A stretch of 64,000 nucleotides of DNA from Candidatus Binatia bacterium (GTDB lineage Bacteria > Desulfobacterota > Binatia > Bin18). Position 1 is the stretch's first letter. The number at the start of each line of letters is the position of its first letter. Below are positions 43,832 to 52,512 of this stretch, piece after piece. A program made the position numbers and the translations under genes. The stretch is taken from NCBI GenBank assembly GCA_022826945.1, contig JAJDTY010000058.1, forward strand, positions 20,685 to 84,684, given 5' to 3'. A model generated the notes under the pieces. It did no database searches. It saw only the letters and a list, made by a program, of their open reading frames with translations, and was not told where the DNA came from.

Positions 43832-45228
43832 CGGCTGCCCGAGAACTCGCCTATATGTCGATTGAGGAATTGGCCGGGAACATTCAGCGGAAAGATGTCT
43901 CCCCGGTTGAGGTCACCCAGGCCATGCTCGATCGAGTAGAGCAGCTCGAACCTCAGCTCCATGCCTTTAATACGGTTTTCAGAGACGAGGTGATGGAAGC
44001 GGCCCGCGCAGCTGAGGCCGAGATTCAGCACGGAACCTATCGTGGCCCCCTGCACGGCGTCCCCATCGGCATCAAAGACATTTATGAATGCGGGCCAACC
44101 ACCTGCGGATCCCAATCGCTGGAGCATTATGTGGCCGAGAAGGACTGCACCTCGGTGGCCAAACTCAAAGAAGCCGGCGCGCTGGTCCTGGGCAAGACCG
44201 CGACCTATGAGTTTGCCTATGGTTTTCCCACCAAACAGTCCTATTACCAGCCCACCCATAATCCCTGGAACCTGGCCCACGACGCCGGCGGGTCGAGCAG
44301 CGGCACCGCGGCGTCTACCGCCGCGGGGATGGCCTATGCCGGCATGGGATCGTGTACGGGCGGCTCCATCCGCTGGCCGGCCCAGTGCTGTGGCATTGTC
44401 GGACTCAAAGCAACCTATGGGCGTGTCAGTCGAGCGGGTGTGTATCCGCTCTCGTGGAGCCTCGACCATACCGGTCCACTCGCCCGAACCGTGACCGATG
44501 CAGCCCTCATGCTGCAAGGCTGTGCCGGCTATGATCCCCTGGATCCGGCCTCGGCAAATATACCCGTGCCGGACTTTACCCAGAAGCTCGGTCAGGACAT
44601 TACGGGTATGCGGATCGGGCTGCTACGTTCCATTTATGAGGACAACTGCGACCCCAAACTGCTTGGACCTTATAATGAAGCAGTCAATCAGTTCGAGAGT
44701 CTCGGAGCAGAAATCGTTGATGTCCCTTCCATTACGTTGGCCCAACTCCAGGCCATTGAGTGGCCGGGATTATTTGCCGAGTGCGCTGCCATCCACGTGG
44801 ACAATGTGCGCCACTGCGGAGAGAAGTATAATCCCCACGCCAAGCTCTTTGTGGCCTACGGTCTTCTGGTCAGTGGGGCACAATATCTGATGGGCGCCCA
44901 GGTTCGTGCCCAGGTGCGGGACGACCTCCTCAACGCCCTCGACACCAGTGTTGATGTTTTGATGCTACCTACCGCCGGCTTTCAGGTGAACCGGATTGCC
45001 GAAGACTCACCCGGCCTGAGCATCGTTTCTACGGACTTCAGCGTCTACACCCCGATTTTCAATTTTACCGGGCTGCCGGCCCTTCAGGTGCCATGCGGCT
45101 TTGACACGGACGGTTTACCCGTCGGTCTCCAGATTGCTGGCAAGCCGTTTGACGAGCAGACGATCTGTCAGGTTGGCTATGCGTATGAGCAGGCCACCGA
45201 GTGGCACAAGCAACACCCGGAGTTGTAG
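43828..45228 (+). CDS. Amidase (amidase-signature family)
   Basis: 466 residues. Catalytic triad of the signature family: K83 in GIKDIYE, the cis-serine in DAGGSSSGTAA (about 157-158), and the nucleophile S180 in TGGSIRWPA. VGLKATYGRVSRAG and FTGLPALQVPCG are further family motifs. It hydrolyses a C-N amide. The paired small upstream gene suggests an AtzE-like or GatA-like heteromeric enzyme, but tRNA-amidotransferase is unlikely without GatB. Confidence 0.92.
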   Translation: MTAARELAYMSIEELAGNIQRKDVSPVEVTQAMLDRVEQLEPQLHAFNTVFRDEVMEAARAAEAEIQHGTYRGPLHGVPIGIKDIYECGPTTCGSQSLEHYVAEKDCTSVAKLKEAGALVLGKTATYEFAYGFPTKQSYYQPTHNPWNLAHDAGGSSSGTAASTAAGMAYAGMGSCTGGSIRWPAQCCGIVGLKATYGRVSRAGVYPLSWSLDHTGPLARTVTDAALMLQGCAGYDPLDPASANIPVPDFTQKLGQDITGMRIGLLRSIYEDNCDPKLLGPYNEAVNQFESLGAEIVDVPSITLAQLQAIEWPGLFAECAAIHVDNVRHCGEKYNPHAKLFVAYGLLVSGAQYLMGAQVRAQVRDDLLNALDTSVDVLMLPTAGFQVNRIAEDSPGLSIVSTDFSVYTPIFNFTGLPALQVPCGFDTDGLPVGLQIAGKPFDEQTICQVGYAYEQATEWHKQHPEL

Positions 45229-45294
45229 ACAGCTGAATAAAGAACGGCTGAAGCAAATACCTATCCGGGCTCTCGCTCCTCGCTGATAGAGTCC

Positions 45295-46443
45295 TTACAG
45301 TGAGGCTTCTGTCGCCTGTAGCAACCGGCTCGCATACGGCCCAAGGTCGCCTATTGGCGCCATGCGATTACCACAAAAGCTAAAGCCCAGTTTGGCGTCC
45401 GGGTCGCCAAAGGCGATGGCTCCACCCAGACCCAGATGTCCGAACGACCTGGGATTTTGATTGTACGAGGTCAGCTCGGGGTTATGCAGCATGAAGCCAC
45501 CGTTCGACATCCGACACGTCAGCCCAAGCGCGTCGGTCTGATACCACGCCTCGGTCATGGCATGCTCAACCAGAGCCTGACTCAGCAGACGCGTCCTCTC
45601 AAGTTCACCGCCGCAGGCCAGGATGCAAAACAGCCGGGAAACGCCACGGGCGACACCCTGGCCGTTAAAAGACGGCATCTCCGCAGCCCGATATAACTCA
45701 CTGTTAAAATCCTCTTCGTGGTCCTGCAACGGCAGGGGAACCCAGCATTTACCGAGGAGAGTGCTCGTATCCCGAATCGCGTCCATGAACGGGCCATGGG
45801 GAGCCTCGTAGATTTCCGCGCAACGCTGCTGATCCGCCGCGGACAGACCAAAATGATAGTCGATATTGAGCGGCATACCTATTTCTTCACGCCAGAACTG
45901 GCCGATGGTCCTGCCAGTGACGCGCCGTACCAACTCTCCGGTCAGATAGCCCAGGGTAACCGTATGATAGCAGCCGTTCGTACCGGGCTCCCATAACGGC
46001 TCTTGTTCCTCGATAGCCCGGACCATGTTTCCCCAATGGTAGGCATCGCCTTTTCGAGCCTTGAGCGCCCCAGGGATAGCCGCCTGGTGAGAAAGCACGT
46101 GGTTGACGGTAATATGCTCTTTGCCTGCTTGGCCAAACTCCGGCCAATAACGGGAGACAGGCTGGTCCAGGTCAATCCGACCCTGATCGGCGAGCATCAA
46201 CACCGGCAGGATGGAGAGCGGTTTTCCGACCGAGAACATGCACACAAGCGTGTCCCGCTCCCAGGGCTGTGTCCGTGCCCTATCCTTATACCCACCCCAC
46301 AAATCAACAACCGTCTTCCCATTCACAACAACGGCCACACACTCGCCAATTTCTTTGCCATCGGCCAGGTTTTGCTCAAGCGCTTCGCGGACGGCCTTGA
46401 ATGCCGGATCACATATACCAGCAATATGTGCGGTGGACGGCAT
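45295..46443 (-). CDS. Serine hydrolase, class C beta-lactamase/esterase fold
   Basis: 382 residues. The SxxK motif is S71-V-G-K74 in MFSVGKPLS, the Tyr motif is in NGCYHTVTLGYLTGELV, and LTWRMS-like LTCRMSNGGFM sits where the KTG-box strand should be. Related to EstB-type esterases. No signal peptide, so cytoplasmic. ATG after GGAGGAGACC. Last gene of a seven-gene minus-strand run from 51613; converges with the amidase operon. Confidence 0.85.
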   Translation of the reverse strand: MPSTAHIAGICDPAFKAVREALEQNLADGKEIGECVAVVVNGKTVVDLWGGYKDRARTQPWERDTLVCMFSVGKPLSILPVLMLADQGRIDLDQPVSRYWPEFGQAGKEHITVNHVLSHQAAIPGALKARKGDAYHWGNMVRAIEEQEPLWEPGTNGCYHTVTLGYLTGELVRRVTGRTIGQFWREEIGMPLNIDYHFGLSAADQQRCAEIYEAPHGPFMDAIRDTSTLLGKCWVPLPLQDHEEDFNSELYRAAEMPSFNGQGVARGVSRLFCILACGGELERTRLLSQALVEHAMTEAWYQTDALGLTCRMSNGGFMLHNPELTSYNQNPRSFGHLGLGGAIAFGDPDAKLGFSFCGNRMAPIGDLGPYASRLLQATEASL

Positions 46444-46457
46444 GAGATGGTCTCCTC

Positions 46458-47495
46458 CTACCGAAAGTACGGCATAACCTCTTTGGCAAACAGCTCCATT
46501 GAACGCTGTGATTTTTTCGGATCAAGCCCCGCCATCTGCATCCACATCACCAGATGGGTAACGCGCGTTTCCGCGCTATAGCGCTCGATCTCCTGAATGG
46601 CATCATCTGGAGTACCGACAATGAGCGGCGCTTGGAAAAAGGACAGGTCCTTGACGTGACGTAGCTCTCCTACCGGTGGCACTGTCGGAGTGGACATGAC
46701 CGAGTCGCTCCAGGGCAGGTCGTCAGCCTCCTTAAAGCGCCGGTCATAGGAACTCATCATATAGTGCAGATGCGGTTCCACATCGTCCCATGCCTGTTCT
46801 CGGCTCTCAGCTACATAGACCGCCCGCAGTTGGGCAATATGATAGTCGTCCGTATTGCGGCCATGCTGCTGGAGTCCGGCATCATACATTTGCTGCAAGT
46901 CTACTCCGCCGCTGCCGCCCAGGTGATAACCCAGCCTCGCGGCTCGGGCGACCGATTTTTCCGCCATCGCCGCAATCCAGATCGGCGGGTAGGGTTTTTG
47001 GACGGGCTTAGGAGCTAGGACAACCTCACGTAGATTGTAGTGCTTACCCTCAAAAGAGAAGCTGTCCTCGGTAAAGCAACGCCGGATAATCTCGGTTCCT
47101 TCTTCGAGCCGCGCGGCGCGCTCTTTGCGCGGAATACCGAAGCTGGCGAATTCGCTCAGCCAATAGCCTTGGCCGAGACCCAGATCGAGCCGGCCGTTGG
47201 AGAGGATGTCAACGGTTGCGGCATCTTCCGCAACCCGCACCGGGTTATGCAGGGGCAGGATGATAATATAGGTTCCGAGCCGAATGCGGCTGGTTTTCAT
47301 GGCCATGGCGGACAGGAGCGGCAGCAGAGAGGGCGACCAAGCGTCGTCCGCGAAATGGTGCTCGGTCGTCCAGATATGGTCGTAGCCCAACTCCTCGGCC
47401 CGGACCGCCTGCTCGATATGCTCCTGGTAGAGCTGTGGAAACGGCACTTCCCATTGTTTCGGATTCCGAAACGGCAACAGTAACCCAAAGTCCAT
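46458..47495 (-). CDS. Luciferase-like (LLM) flavin-dependent oxidoreductase
   Basis: 345 residues. QAVRAEELGYDHIWTTEHHFADDAW, RIRLGTYIIILPLHNPVRVAED, VDILSNGRLDLGLGQGYW and the C-terminal GTPDDAIQEIERY are typical of the family, closer to the 36837 copy than to the 53625 one. Flavin-dependent oxidation of an unknown substrate. Starts 34 bases after the SDR gene; the serine hydrolase begins 14 bases after its stop. Confidence 0.89.
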   Translation of the reverse strand: MDFGLLLPFRNPKQWEVPFPQLYQEHIEQAVRAEELGYDHIWTTEHHFADDAWSPSLLPLLSAMAMKTSRIRLGTYIIILPLHNPVRVAEDAATVDILSNGRLDLGLGQGYWLSEFASFGIPRKERAARLEEGTEIIRRCFTEDSFSFEGKHYNLREVVLAPKPVQKPYPPIWIAAMAEKSVARAARLGYHLGGSGGVDLQQMYDAGLQQHGRNTDDYHIAQLRAVYVAESREQAWDDVEPHLHYMMSSYDRRFKEADDLPWSDSVMSTPTVPPVGELRHVKDLSFFQAPLIVGTPDDAIQEIERYSAETRVTHLVMWMQMAGLDPKKSQRSMELFAKEVMPYFR

Positions 47496-47529
47496 ACGTT
47501 CCCCTTCTTTCAGCCCCTACCGACCAGGC

Positions 47530-48267
47530 TTAAAACGTCTCTTTATACGGTCGCAGGTCGATTTCCTGGGCCCAGGCGGTCTTATCCTGGGCATAGAGGT
47601 GCCAATAGGTATCGGCAATGGCATCAACGTCCAACAGACCGTCTTCCCCGCGCTGCTCTTTAAGCTGTGGACGGCGGGTGTTCAGCAGGTCGCCGTTAAT
47701 GCCGCCGTCAATAATCACATGTGCCACGTGTATCCCCTGCGGTCCCCAGTCGCGTGCCATGGTTTGCGACAGAGAACGCAGGGCCGCTTTGGCCGAGGCA
47801 AACGAACCGAACGGCGGGCGGCCCTTAATCGAGGCGGTCGCACCGGTAAAAATAATGGTTCCCCGTCCGCGGGGAATCATGCGCCGGCCAGCTTCCCGAC
47901 CAACCAGAAAGCCTCCCAGGCAGCCCACCCGCCAGACCATTTCAAAGAACTCGGCTTCGGTTTCCAGCAACGGCTTGGGGAAATTATTCCCCGCATTATA
48001 CACCACGCAGTCCAGCACGCCGTCGCCCTCGTTTTCCGCACTATCAAACAGACGGAGGACATCAGGCTCCCGCGTGGTATCCGTGACCACTCCAGTCGCA
48101 GTTCCACCGTTGGTCTGAATGCTCTGCACGAGATGATCCAGCTTTGCCTGGGTACGCCCGGCAATAAACACGTGCAGGCCCTCACGCGCCAAGCGGTGGC
48201 AGACCGCCCCGCCAACCCCGACTTCGGCTCCGACACCGACTACAATCGCCTTCTTTTTTTCGCTCAT
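47530..48267 (-). CDS. Short-chain dehydrogenase/reductase-fold protein lacking the catalytic Tyr
   Basis: 245 residues. Rossmann start KAIVVGVGAEVGVGGAV (a GxGxxxGxG variant), NAG at about 91-93, and catalytic Ser in GATAS (S146). At the YxxxK site the sequence reads F156-A-S-A-K160, so the Tyr is Phe. I have seen such FxxxK members among SDRs of uncertain activity, so it may be an atypical enzyme or a binding protein. ATG after AGAGGACGATAGG. Part of the CoA-transferase/LLM run. Confidence 0.85.
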   Translation of the reverse strand: MSEKKKAIVVGVGAEVGVGGAVCHRLAREGLHVFIAGRTQAKLDHLVQSIQTNGGTATGVVTDTTREPDVLRLFDSAENEGDGVLDCVVYNAGNNFPKPLLETEAEFFEMVWRVGCLGGFLVGREAGRRMIPRGRGTIIFTGATASIKGRPPFGSFASAKAALRSLSQTMARDWGPQGIHVAHVIIDGGINGDLLNTRRPQLKEQRGEDGLLDVDAIADTYWHLYAQDKTAWAQEIDLRPYKETF

Positions 48268-48329
48268 CCTATCGTCCTCTTTCGTCAGCGGTGTAACAGA
48301 CGGGGGACGCCACGCTTTGGTAGCAGCAC

Positions 48330-48758
48330 TTAGAAGCGCCGCTCGCTTCGCTCGCCCGGCCGAACCGGCCGTACCCGGCTCAGCACGAAATTCCGGGCAC
48401 TCGAATAGTATAAGCCGGTGAGCCGGAGCAGACGTTTTTCGGGATCTTCATTGCGCAACAGGTCCACATAATGCGCCGGACCTTTGATATACAGACTCGG
48501 CTGGCGGTGACGAATTTCGGACAGAAAGTTGATCACCGAGAAATCGGGATAGCGGCTCTCCACATCATGGACCCGAAACCGCACCCTCTCTCCTTTTCCC
48601 ACGGCAAGCGTCACGACCTGGCTTCCCGGCGCCAAACTGACCATCCCATACAGCTCCATGGGTAGACCGCCATGCTGTGCGTGGACCGGGCCTGCCGTAC
48701 CCCCGTCCATCAGGAAAATTCCGACCAGCAAAAGGAGAAGACGGAGAGGAAAGCGCAT
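48330..48758 (-). CDS. Secreted small protein of unknown function
   Basis: 142 residues. Signal peptide MRFPLRLLLLLVGIFLMDGG, cut near PVHAQ. The mature part starts GGLPMELYGMVSLAPGSQVVTLAVGKGERVRF and looks like a small beta-rich domain, with an Arg-rich C-terminus. I do not recognise the family. It sits between the CoA-transferase and SDR genes, 31 and 62 bases away, and so is probably co-transcribed. Confidence 0.6.
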   Translation of the reverse strand: MRFPLRLLLLLVGIFLMDGGTAGPVHAQHGGLPMELYGMVSLAPGSQVVTLAVGKGERVRFRVHDVESRYPDFSVINFLSEIRHRQPSLYIKGPAHYVDLLRNEDPEKRLLRLTGLYYSSARNFVLSRVRPVRPGERSERRF

Positions 48759-48789
48759 AGGATGGCCCTTCAGAGGAGACCAACCGCCC

Positions 48790-50010
48790 TCAGCTTAAGA
48801 CCCCGTTGTCCTTGAGGGTAGCGACTTTGTCTGTCGAATAACCCAACACGCGCTGTAACACATCTTCGGTATCCTGGCCAAAACAGGGCGCGGGTCGACG
48901 GACCTGACACGGGGTGTCCGAGAAGTGCCACGGGATGCCGGCGTGTTGCCGCACACCAACCTCCGGGTGCTCAAGCTCGGCAAAGAAGGGGCGAGAGCGC
49001 AGATGTTCGTCTTCGGCCAATTCCTTATTGGTCACTGCCGGAAAGGCGGCAAGACCCGCGGCCTGGAGCATGCGAGTGACCTCTTCCGCGGACCGCGTGG
49101 CAGTCCAGTCCGTGACAGCGGCTTCGAGGGCATCTTCGTTGTCCTTCCGGTCTGCCAGCGTCACAAACCGAGTATCACTAGCCAGATCCGGCTTCTCCAT
49201 GATCGCACACAGCCGCTGCCACTCGGCGTCGTCTGCCGCCGCTATGCTGACCCAGCGGTCTTCCCCTTCACAGCGGAACAGACCGTGCGGAGCCATATGC
49301 GGGTCGCGGTTGCCCATACGCTGAGGTGCGGCGCCGTTCATTTCCTGAGCCATGATCCCTTCGCCCACGAGAGCCACCGAGGTCTCCCACTGCGACATGT
49401 CAATATACTGCCCCTCCCCAGTCCGGGCGCGATGCATCAGCGCGGCCAACACGGCAAAAGCGCCGTGCAGCCCGCCGTTCGGGTCGCCATAAGAAAACCC
49501 GACACTCATTGGGGGGGAGTCGGGAAAACCGGTCATGGAGGCCAGTCCACTCATCGGTACCTGGGCCGGACCGTAGGACACATACGGGCTTTCCGGTCCG
49601 GTCGCACCATAGCCGGAGAGCGCAATCATAATGATATCGGGCTTTATCGTTCTGAGGGTTTCGTATCCCAGGCCCATCCGGTCCATTACCCCCGCAGCAA
49701 AATTCTCAGCAACGATATCGCTGGCCGCCACCAGCTTTTTTGCGACCTCCAGGCCCTCCGGCTTTTTGAGATTGAGGCAGATCGAGTGTTTGCCCTGGTT
49801 GTACTGATTAAAATACCCACAACGGTTCGGCCCGGCCTCCCCGTCGGCAACCGGCGGAATCCTCCGTGTGACACACAGGCGGCTCTCTGACTCGATCCGA
49901 ATGACCTCGGCCCCCAGATGAGCCAGTTGTAATGTACAGAACGGCCCAGCCCAAACCCAGGTAAAATCTGCAACACGAACGCCCGATAACGGTAACTGTT
50001 CAGACATCAT
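48790..50010 (-). CDS. Family III CoA-transferase (CaiB/BaiF)
   Basis: 406 residues. CaiB motifs: VRVADFTWVWAGPFCTLQLAHLGAEVIRIE at the N-terminus, LKKPEGLEVAKKLVAASDIVAENF, YGATGPESPY. The catalytic aspartate is retained as D176 in YGDPNGGLHGAFAVLAAL. It transfers CoA between carboxylates. It starts 23 bases after a second, related CoA-transferase gene. ATG-ATG after GTGAAG. Confidence 0.92.
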   Translation of the reverse strand: MMSEQLPLSGVRVADFTWVWAGPFCTLQLAHLGAEVIRIESESRLCVTRRIPPVADGEAGPNRCGYFNQYNQGKHSICLNLKKPEGLEVAKKLVAASDIVAENFAAGVMDRMGLGYETLRTIKPDIIMIALSGYGATGPESPYVSYGPAQVPMSGLASMTGFPDSPPMSVGFSYGDPNGGLHGAFAVLAALMHRARTGEGQYIDMSQWETSVALVGEGIMAQEMNGAAPQRMGNRDPHMAPHGLFRCEGEDRWVSIAAADDAEWQRLCAIMEKPDLASDTRFVTLADRKDNEDALEAAVTDWTATRSAEEVTRMLQAAGLAAFPAVTNKELAEDEHLRSRPFFAELEHPEVGVRQHAGIPWHFSDTPCQVRRPAPCFGQDTEDVLQRVLGYSTDKVATLKDNGVLS

Positions 50011-50033
50011 TCTTCACACCTTCATCCCTGCTC

Positions 50034-51269
50034 TCAAATCACCTTCGTTTCCTGCAACGCCTGCAATTCTTCCGGTGCAAGCCCGAGTTGTCCGCAGTAG
50101 ACCTCCTCATTGTGCTGGCCGAGACATGGGGCCGGACTGCGGAGGGTCCACGGCGAGGCCGCAAACTTGAACGGCGCACCCGGATAGCGGAGAGAGCCGG
50201 CTTCGGGATGCCCGATCTCAGCAAAAAAGCCTCGCGCGTTGAGATGTTCGGATTTGAGCAGGTCACCCATGGTCGAAACCGGCGCAAAAGGCACGCGCCG
50301 TTTCTGCGCTCCGTGGTAGACCTCCTGGACCGACTTGTCCTGCAACCAGTCTTCCAGCAGCGCTTTCAGGGCGTCCCAGTTGACCGAGCGCGCCACAAAA
50401 TCCTGGAAGAGTTCGGTGTTCGCCCATTCCGGGTTGCCCATCAACTCGACCGCGTTCTGCCACTGGTGCTCTTCAACCGCCAGCACATAAATATAGCCGT
50501 CACGGCAGGGTAGAACGTCCTGGGGAATCAGCCGAAAGCCCAGTCGCGACGGTGTCGTCTGATCGTACGGCCAGGCAATATAGTTGTTCTCCATAATGGC
50601 GATCAAACATTCTTGGACCGAGATGTCGATATGCTGGCCTCTGCCCGTCCCGAGTCGAGCGTACAGAGCTCCCAACGAGGCAATGCCGGCGTTGACCCCG
50701 GCCTGGAATCCTGCCTGCTGACCGGCAGCCTTGAGGGGCGGCAGGTCCGGTCGTCCGCCCAGTCCACCCAGAAAGACAATGCCCCCCGCAGTCCACATGG
50801 TTAAATCATGCGCAGTATAATCCCGGTGCGGGCCAGTTTGCCCGAAGGGTGAAATCGAGGTCATGACCAGATTGGGATTCTGCTGGGCTAAGGCTTCATA
50901 CTCCAGGCCAAGAGAGGAGAGTTGGGTAGGATGATAATTATGGACCACGACATCCGCGTCTTTGATCAGTCGCTGGAACAACTCTCGACCCTTTGCCGTC
51001 TCCAGGTTCAGTGTCACCCCACGCTTATTCGTATTCAGGTACAGAAACAGCCCACTTTTCTCGGGATGAGGGACGTTGCCCGGATACGGTCCGCGCTGCC
51101 GGGCAAGGTCGCCGTTCGGTTCTTCGACTTTGATCACCTCCGCGCCAAGGTCAGCCATCAGCTTACCCGCATACGCAGCCGCGACCATGTGACCACATTC
51201 AATCACGCGGATACCGTGCAGGGGACCTGGGGTCTGGGGATCAGGCATGGAGGAAGGGTGTTCACTCAT
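50034..51269 (-). CDS. Family III CoA-transferase (CaiB/BaiF), variant active site
   Basis: 411 residues. GIRVIECGHMVAAAYAGKLMADLGAEVIKVE, LNLETAKGRELFQRLIKDADVVVHNY and FGQTGPHRDY mark the family. At the position aligning with the catalytic Asp of its neighbour the sequence is QQAGFQAGVNAGIASLGAL, i.e. Gly/Phe/Gln instead of Asp (around 187-190). A QAxFQAG variant is one I recall in other CaiB relatives, so it may be a functional subclass or the second subunit of a heteromer with the adjacent gene. Confidence 0.88.
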   Translation of the reverse strand: MSEHPSSMPDPQTPGPLHGIRVIECGHMVAAAYAGKLMADLGAEVIKVEEPNGDLARQRGPYPGNVPHPEKSGLFLYLNTNKRGVTLNLETAKGRELFQRLIKDADVVVHNYHPTQLSSLGLEYEALAQQNPNLVMTSISPFGQTGPHRDYTAHDLTMWTAGGIVFLGGLGGRPDLPPLKAAGQQAGFQAGVNAGIASLGALYARLGTGRGQHIDISVQECLIAIMENNYIAWPYDQTTPSRLGFRLIPQDVLPCRDGYIYVLAVEEHQWQNAVELMGNPEWANTELFQDFVARSVNWDALKALLEDWLQDKSVQEVYHGAQKRRVPFAPVSTMGDLLKSEHLNARGFFAEIGHPEAGSLRYPGAPFKFAASPWTLRSPAPCLGQHNEEVYCGQLGLAPEELQALQETKVI

Positions 51270-51292
51270 AGCGTTCCTATCTCACTACAGAT

Positions 51293-51613
51293 TTAGTATC
51301 GGGCCATACGGGGGTCGATCTCGTTGGCCCAGGCGTCTATTCCGCCCGCCAGATTGACGGCTCGCGCAAAGTCGTGTTGGCGCAGGAAGTGGACTACGCG
51401 CAGACTCCGCACTCCATGGTGGCAGTAGACCACAATCTCGGCCTCAGGGTCGAGTTCGGGCAGACGGCTGGGAATATCGCCCATCGGGATATGCACCGAG
51501 TGCGGGAGCTGCACCAGCGCCACTTCTTCGGCTTCACGGACATCGAGCAGCACGAAGTCTTCACCTGCGTTTTGTTTGGCCTGGAGTTCGTGAACGCTGA
51601 TTTCAAGAGACAT
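51293..51613 (-). CDS. Rhodanese-like (sulfurtransferase) domain protein
   Basis: 106 residues from the ATG at 51613. Single rhodanese domain: VLLDVREAEE (20-30), HSVHIPMGDIPSRLPEL, active-site C64 in VVYCHHGVRS, and NLAGGIDAWANEID. It carries sulfur as a persulfide or senses thiols/arsenate. The frame is open upstream but this start fits the domain; GAAGAG lies upstream. First gene of the minus-strand run, divergent from the CMD gene. Confidence 0.9.
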   Translation of the reverse strand: MSLEISVHELQAKQNAGEDFVLLDVREAEEVALVQLPHSVHIPMGDIPSRLPELDPEAEIVVYCHHGVRSLRVVHFLRQHDFARAVNLAGGIDAWANEIDPRMARY

Positions 51614-51731
51614 CGGACACTCTTCTTCGGTCGCTCGGTTTTGACGACGGAACAGCCGGTCTGATACTAGACAACGGACCCCTACTGGGCAAGGGTCCAG
51701 CAGGTACATCTTACAGGAGAAGGAGGCGAAT

Positions 51732-52112
51732 ATGGCAGATTCCGAACGTTATCAAAAGGGTGCGGCAAAGATGAAGGAACTCTTCGGCGTAGAACCCCGA
51801 CCGGGCAGCATGCACGAGGATTTTCTGGATATCACGGTAAAAAATCTGTTCGGCGATATTTGGGGCCGAGACGGCCTGGCCACTCAAGAGCGCTCAATGA
51901 TTACCATGGCCGCCCTGACCGTGCTGGGCCGTGACCCGGAACTCAAGGTTCACATCCGCGGCGCGCTCAACATCGGCATCAGCCGGGACAAGATCAACGA
52001 GATCATGATCCATCTGGCCCACTACGGCGGCTGGCCGGTCGGCGTTAACGGCCTGCGCATCGCCAAACAGGTGTTCGACAGCATCGACGAGAAGAAAGCC
52101 AAGAGCGAGTAG
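51732..52112 (+). CDS. Carboxymuconolactone decarboxylase (CMD)-family protein
   Basis: 126 residues. LTVLGRDPELKVHIRGALNIGISRDKINEIMIHLAHYGGWPV matches the CMD core and the decarboxylase-type HxxxYGG(W) end. The AhpD-type CxxC is absent, so it is not a peroxidase. Preceded by ACAGGAGAAGGAGG. Followed by a hairpin. In aromatic pathways CMD proteins decarboxylate gamma-carboxymuconolactone; here the context is only suggestive. Confidence 0.9.
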   Translation: MADSERYQKGAAKMKELFGVEPRPGSMHEDFLDITVKNLFGDIWGRDGLATQERSMITMAALTVLGRDPELKVHIRGALNIGISRDKINEIMIHLAHYGGWPVGVNGLRIAKQVFDSIDEKKAKSE

Positions 52113-52119
52113 CGGGCGT

Positions 52120-52146
52120 CGGCAAGGGGCTCCAAGTCCCTTGCCG
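52120..52146 (+). terminator. Hairpin after the CMD gene
   Basis: CGGCAAGGG and CCCTTGCCG (52120-52146) form a 9-base stem, eight bases after the stop, without a T-run. Confidence 0.55.
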
Positions 52147-52175
52147 GCCTCCCGCCAAAATACTCATCCACTTAG

Positions 52176-52207
52176 CTATAGACTTATCTATATAAATAAG
52201 CCTATAG
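52176..52207 (+). promoter_or_regulatory. Inverted-repeat operator upstream of the toxin-antitoxin pair
   Basis: CTATAGACTTAT (52176-52187) and ATAAGCCTATAG (52196-52207) are inverted with one mismatch around an 8-base AT-rich centre, ending eight bases before the antitoxin ATG. Such palindromes are typical sites of autoregulation by Phd-type antitoxins. The region is clearly more AT-rich than its surroundings. Confidence 0.55.
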
Positions 52208-52215
52208 ATACTCTC

Positions 52216-52512
52216 ATGGAAACAATCGTTCCGATTTCGGATTTTCAGAGTCAGGCCAAGAAAATTGTTGAGCGCGTGAAGAATACACGGGACCCGGTCG
52301 TGATTACGCAAAGAGGCCGGCCGGCGGCCTTGCTCGTCAACTACGAAGATTACGCTGGGATGGTTGCGACGTTGGAGGAGATGAGTCAGCCTGACTGGCG
52401 GGAACGGCTGGCGGAAGCCGAACGCGACTCCCGGGCCGGTAAGAGTATAAACCTCGCTGAATTCAAAGCACAACGGGCCAGAAAAGAGCGCGGGAGTGGA
52501 CAGAAAGGTTGA
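52216..52512 (+). CDS. Type II antitoxin, Phd/YefM family
   Basis: 98 residues. N-terminal PHD fold METIVPISDFQSQAKKIVERV and VVITQRGRPAALLVNYEDYA. The C-terminus is acidic then basic (NLAEFKAQRARKERG) and would bind the toxin. The antitoxin should repress its own operon by binding the palindrome just upstream. Overlaps the toxin gene by 17 bases. Confidence 0.88.
   Translation: METIVPISDFQSQAKKIVERVKNTRDPVVITQRGRPAALLVNYEDYAGMVATLEEMSQPDWRERLAEAERDSRAGKSINLAEFKAQRARKERGSGQKG

Noticed and set aside
48925..49890. 321-residue open frame on the plus strand
   Set aside because: Antisense to a clear CaiB-type CoA-transferase, without motifs or start signal.
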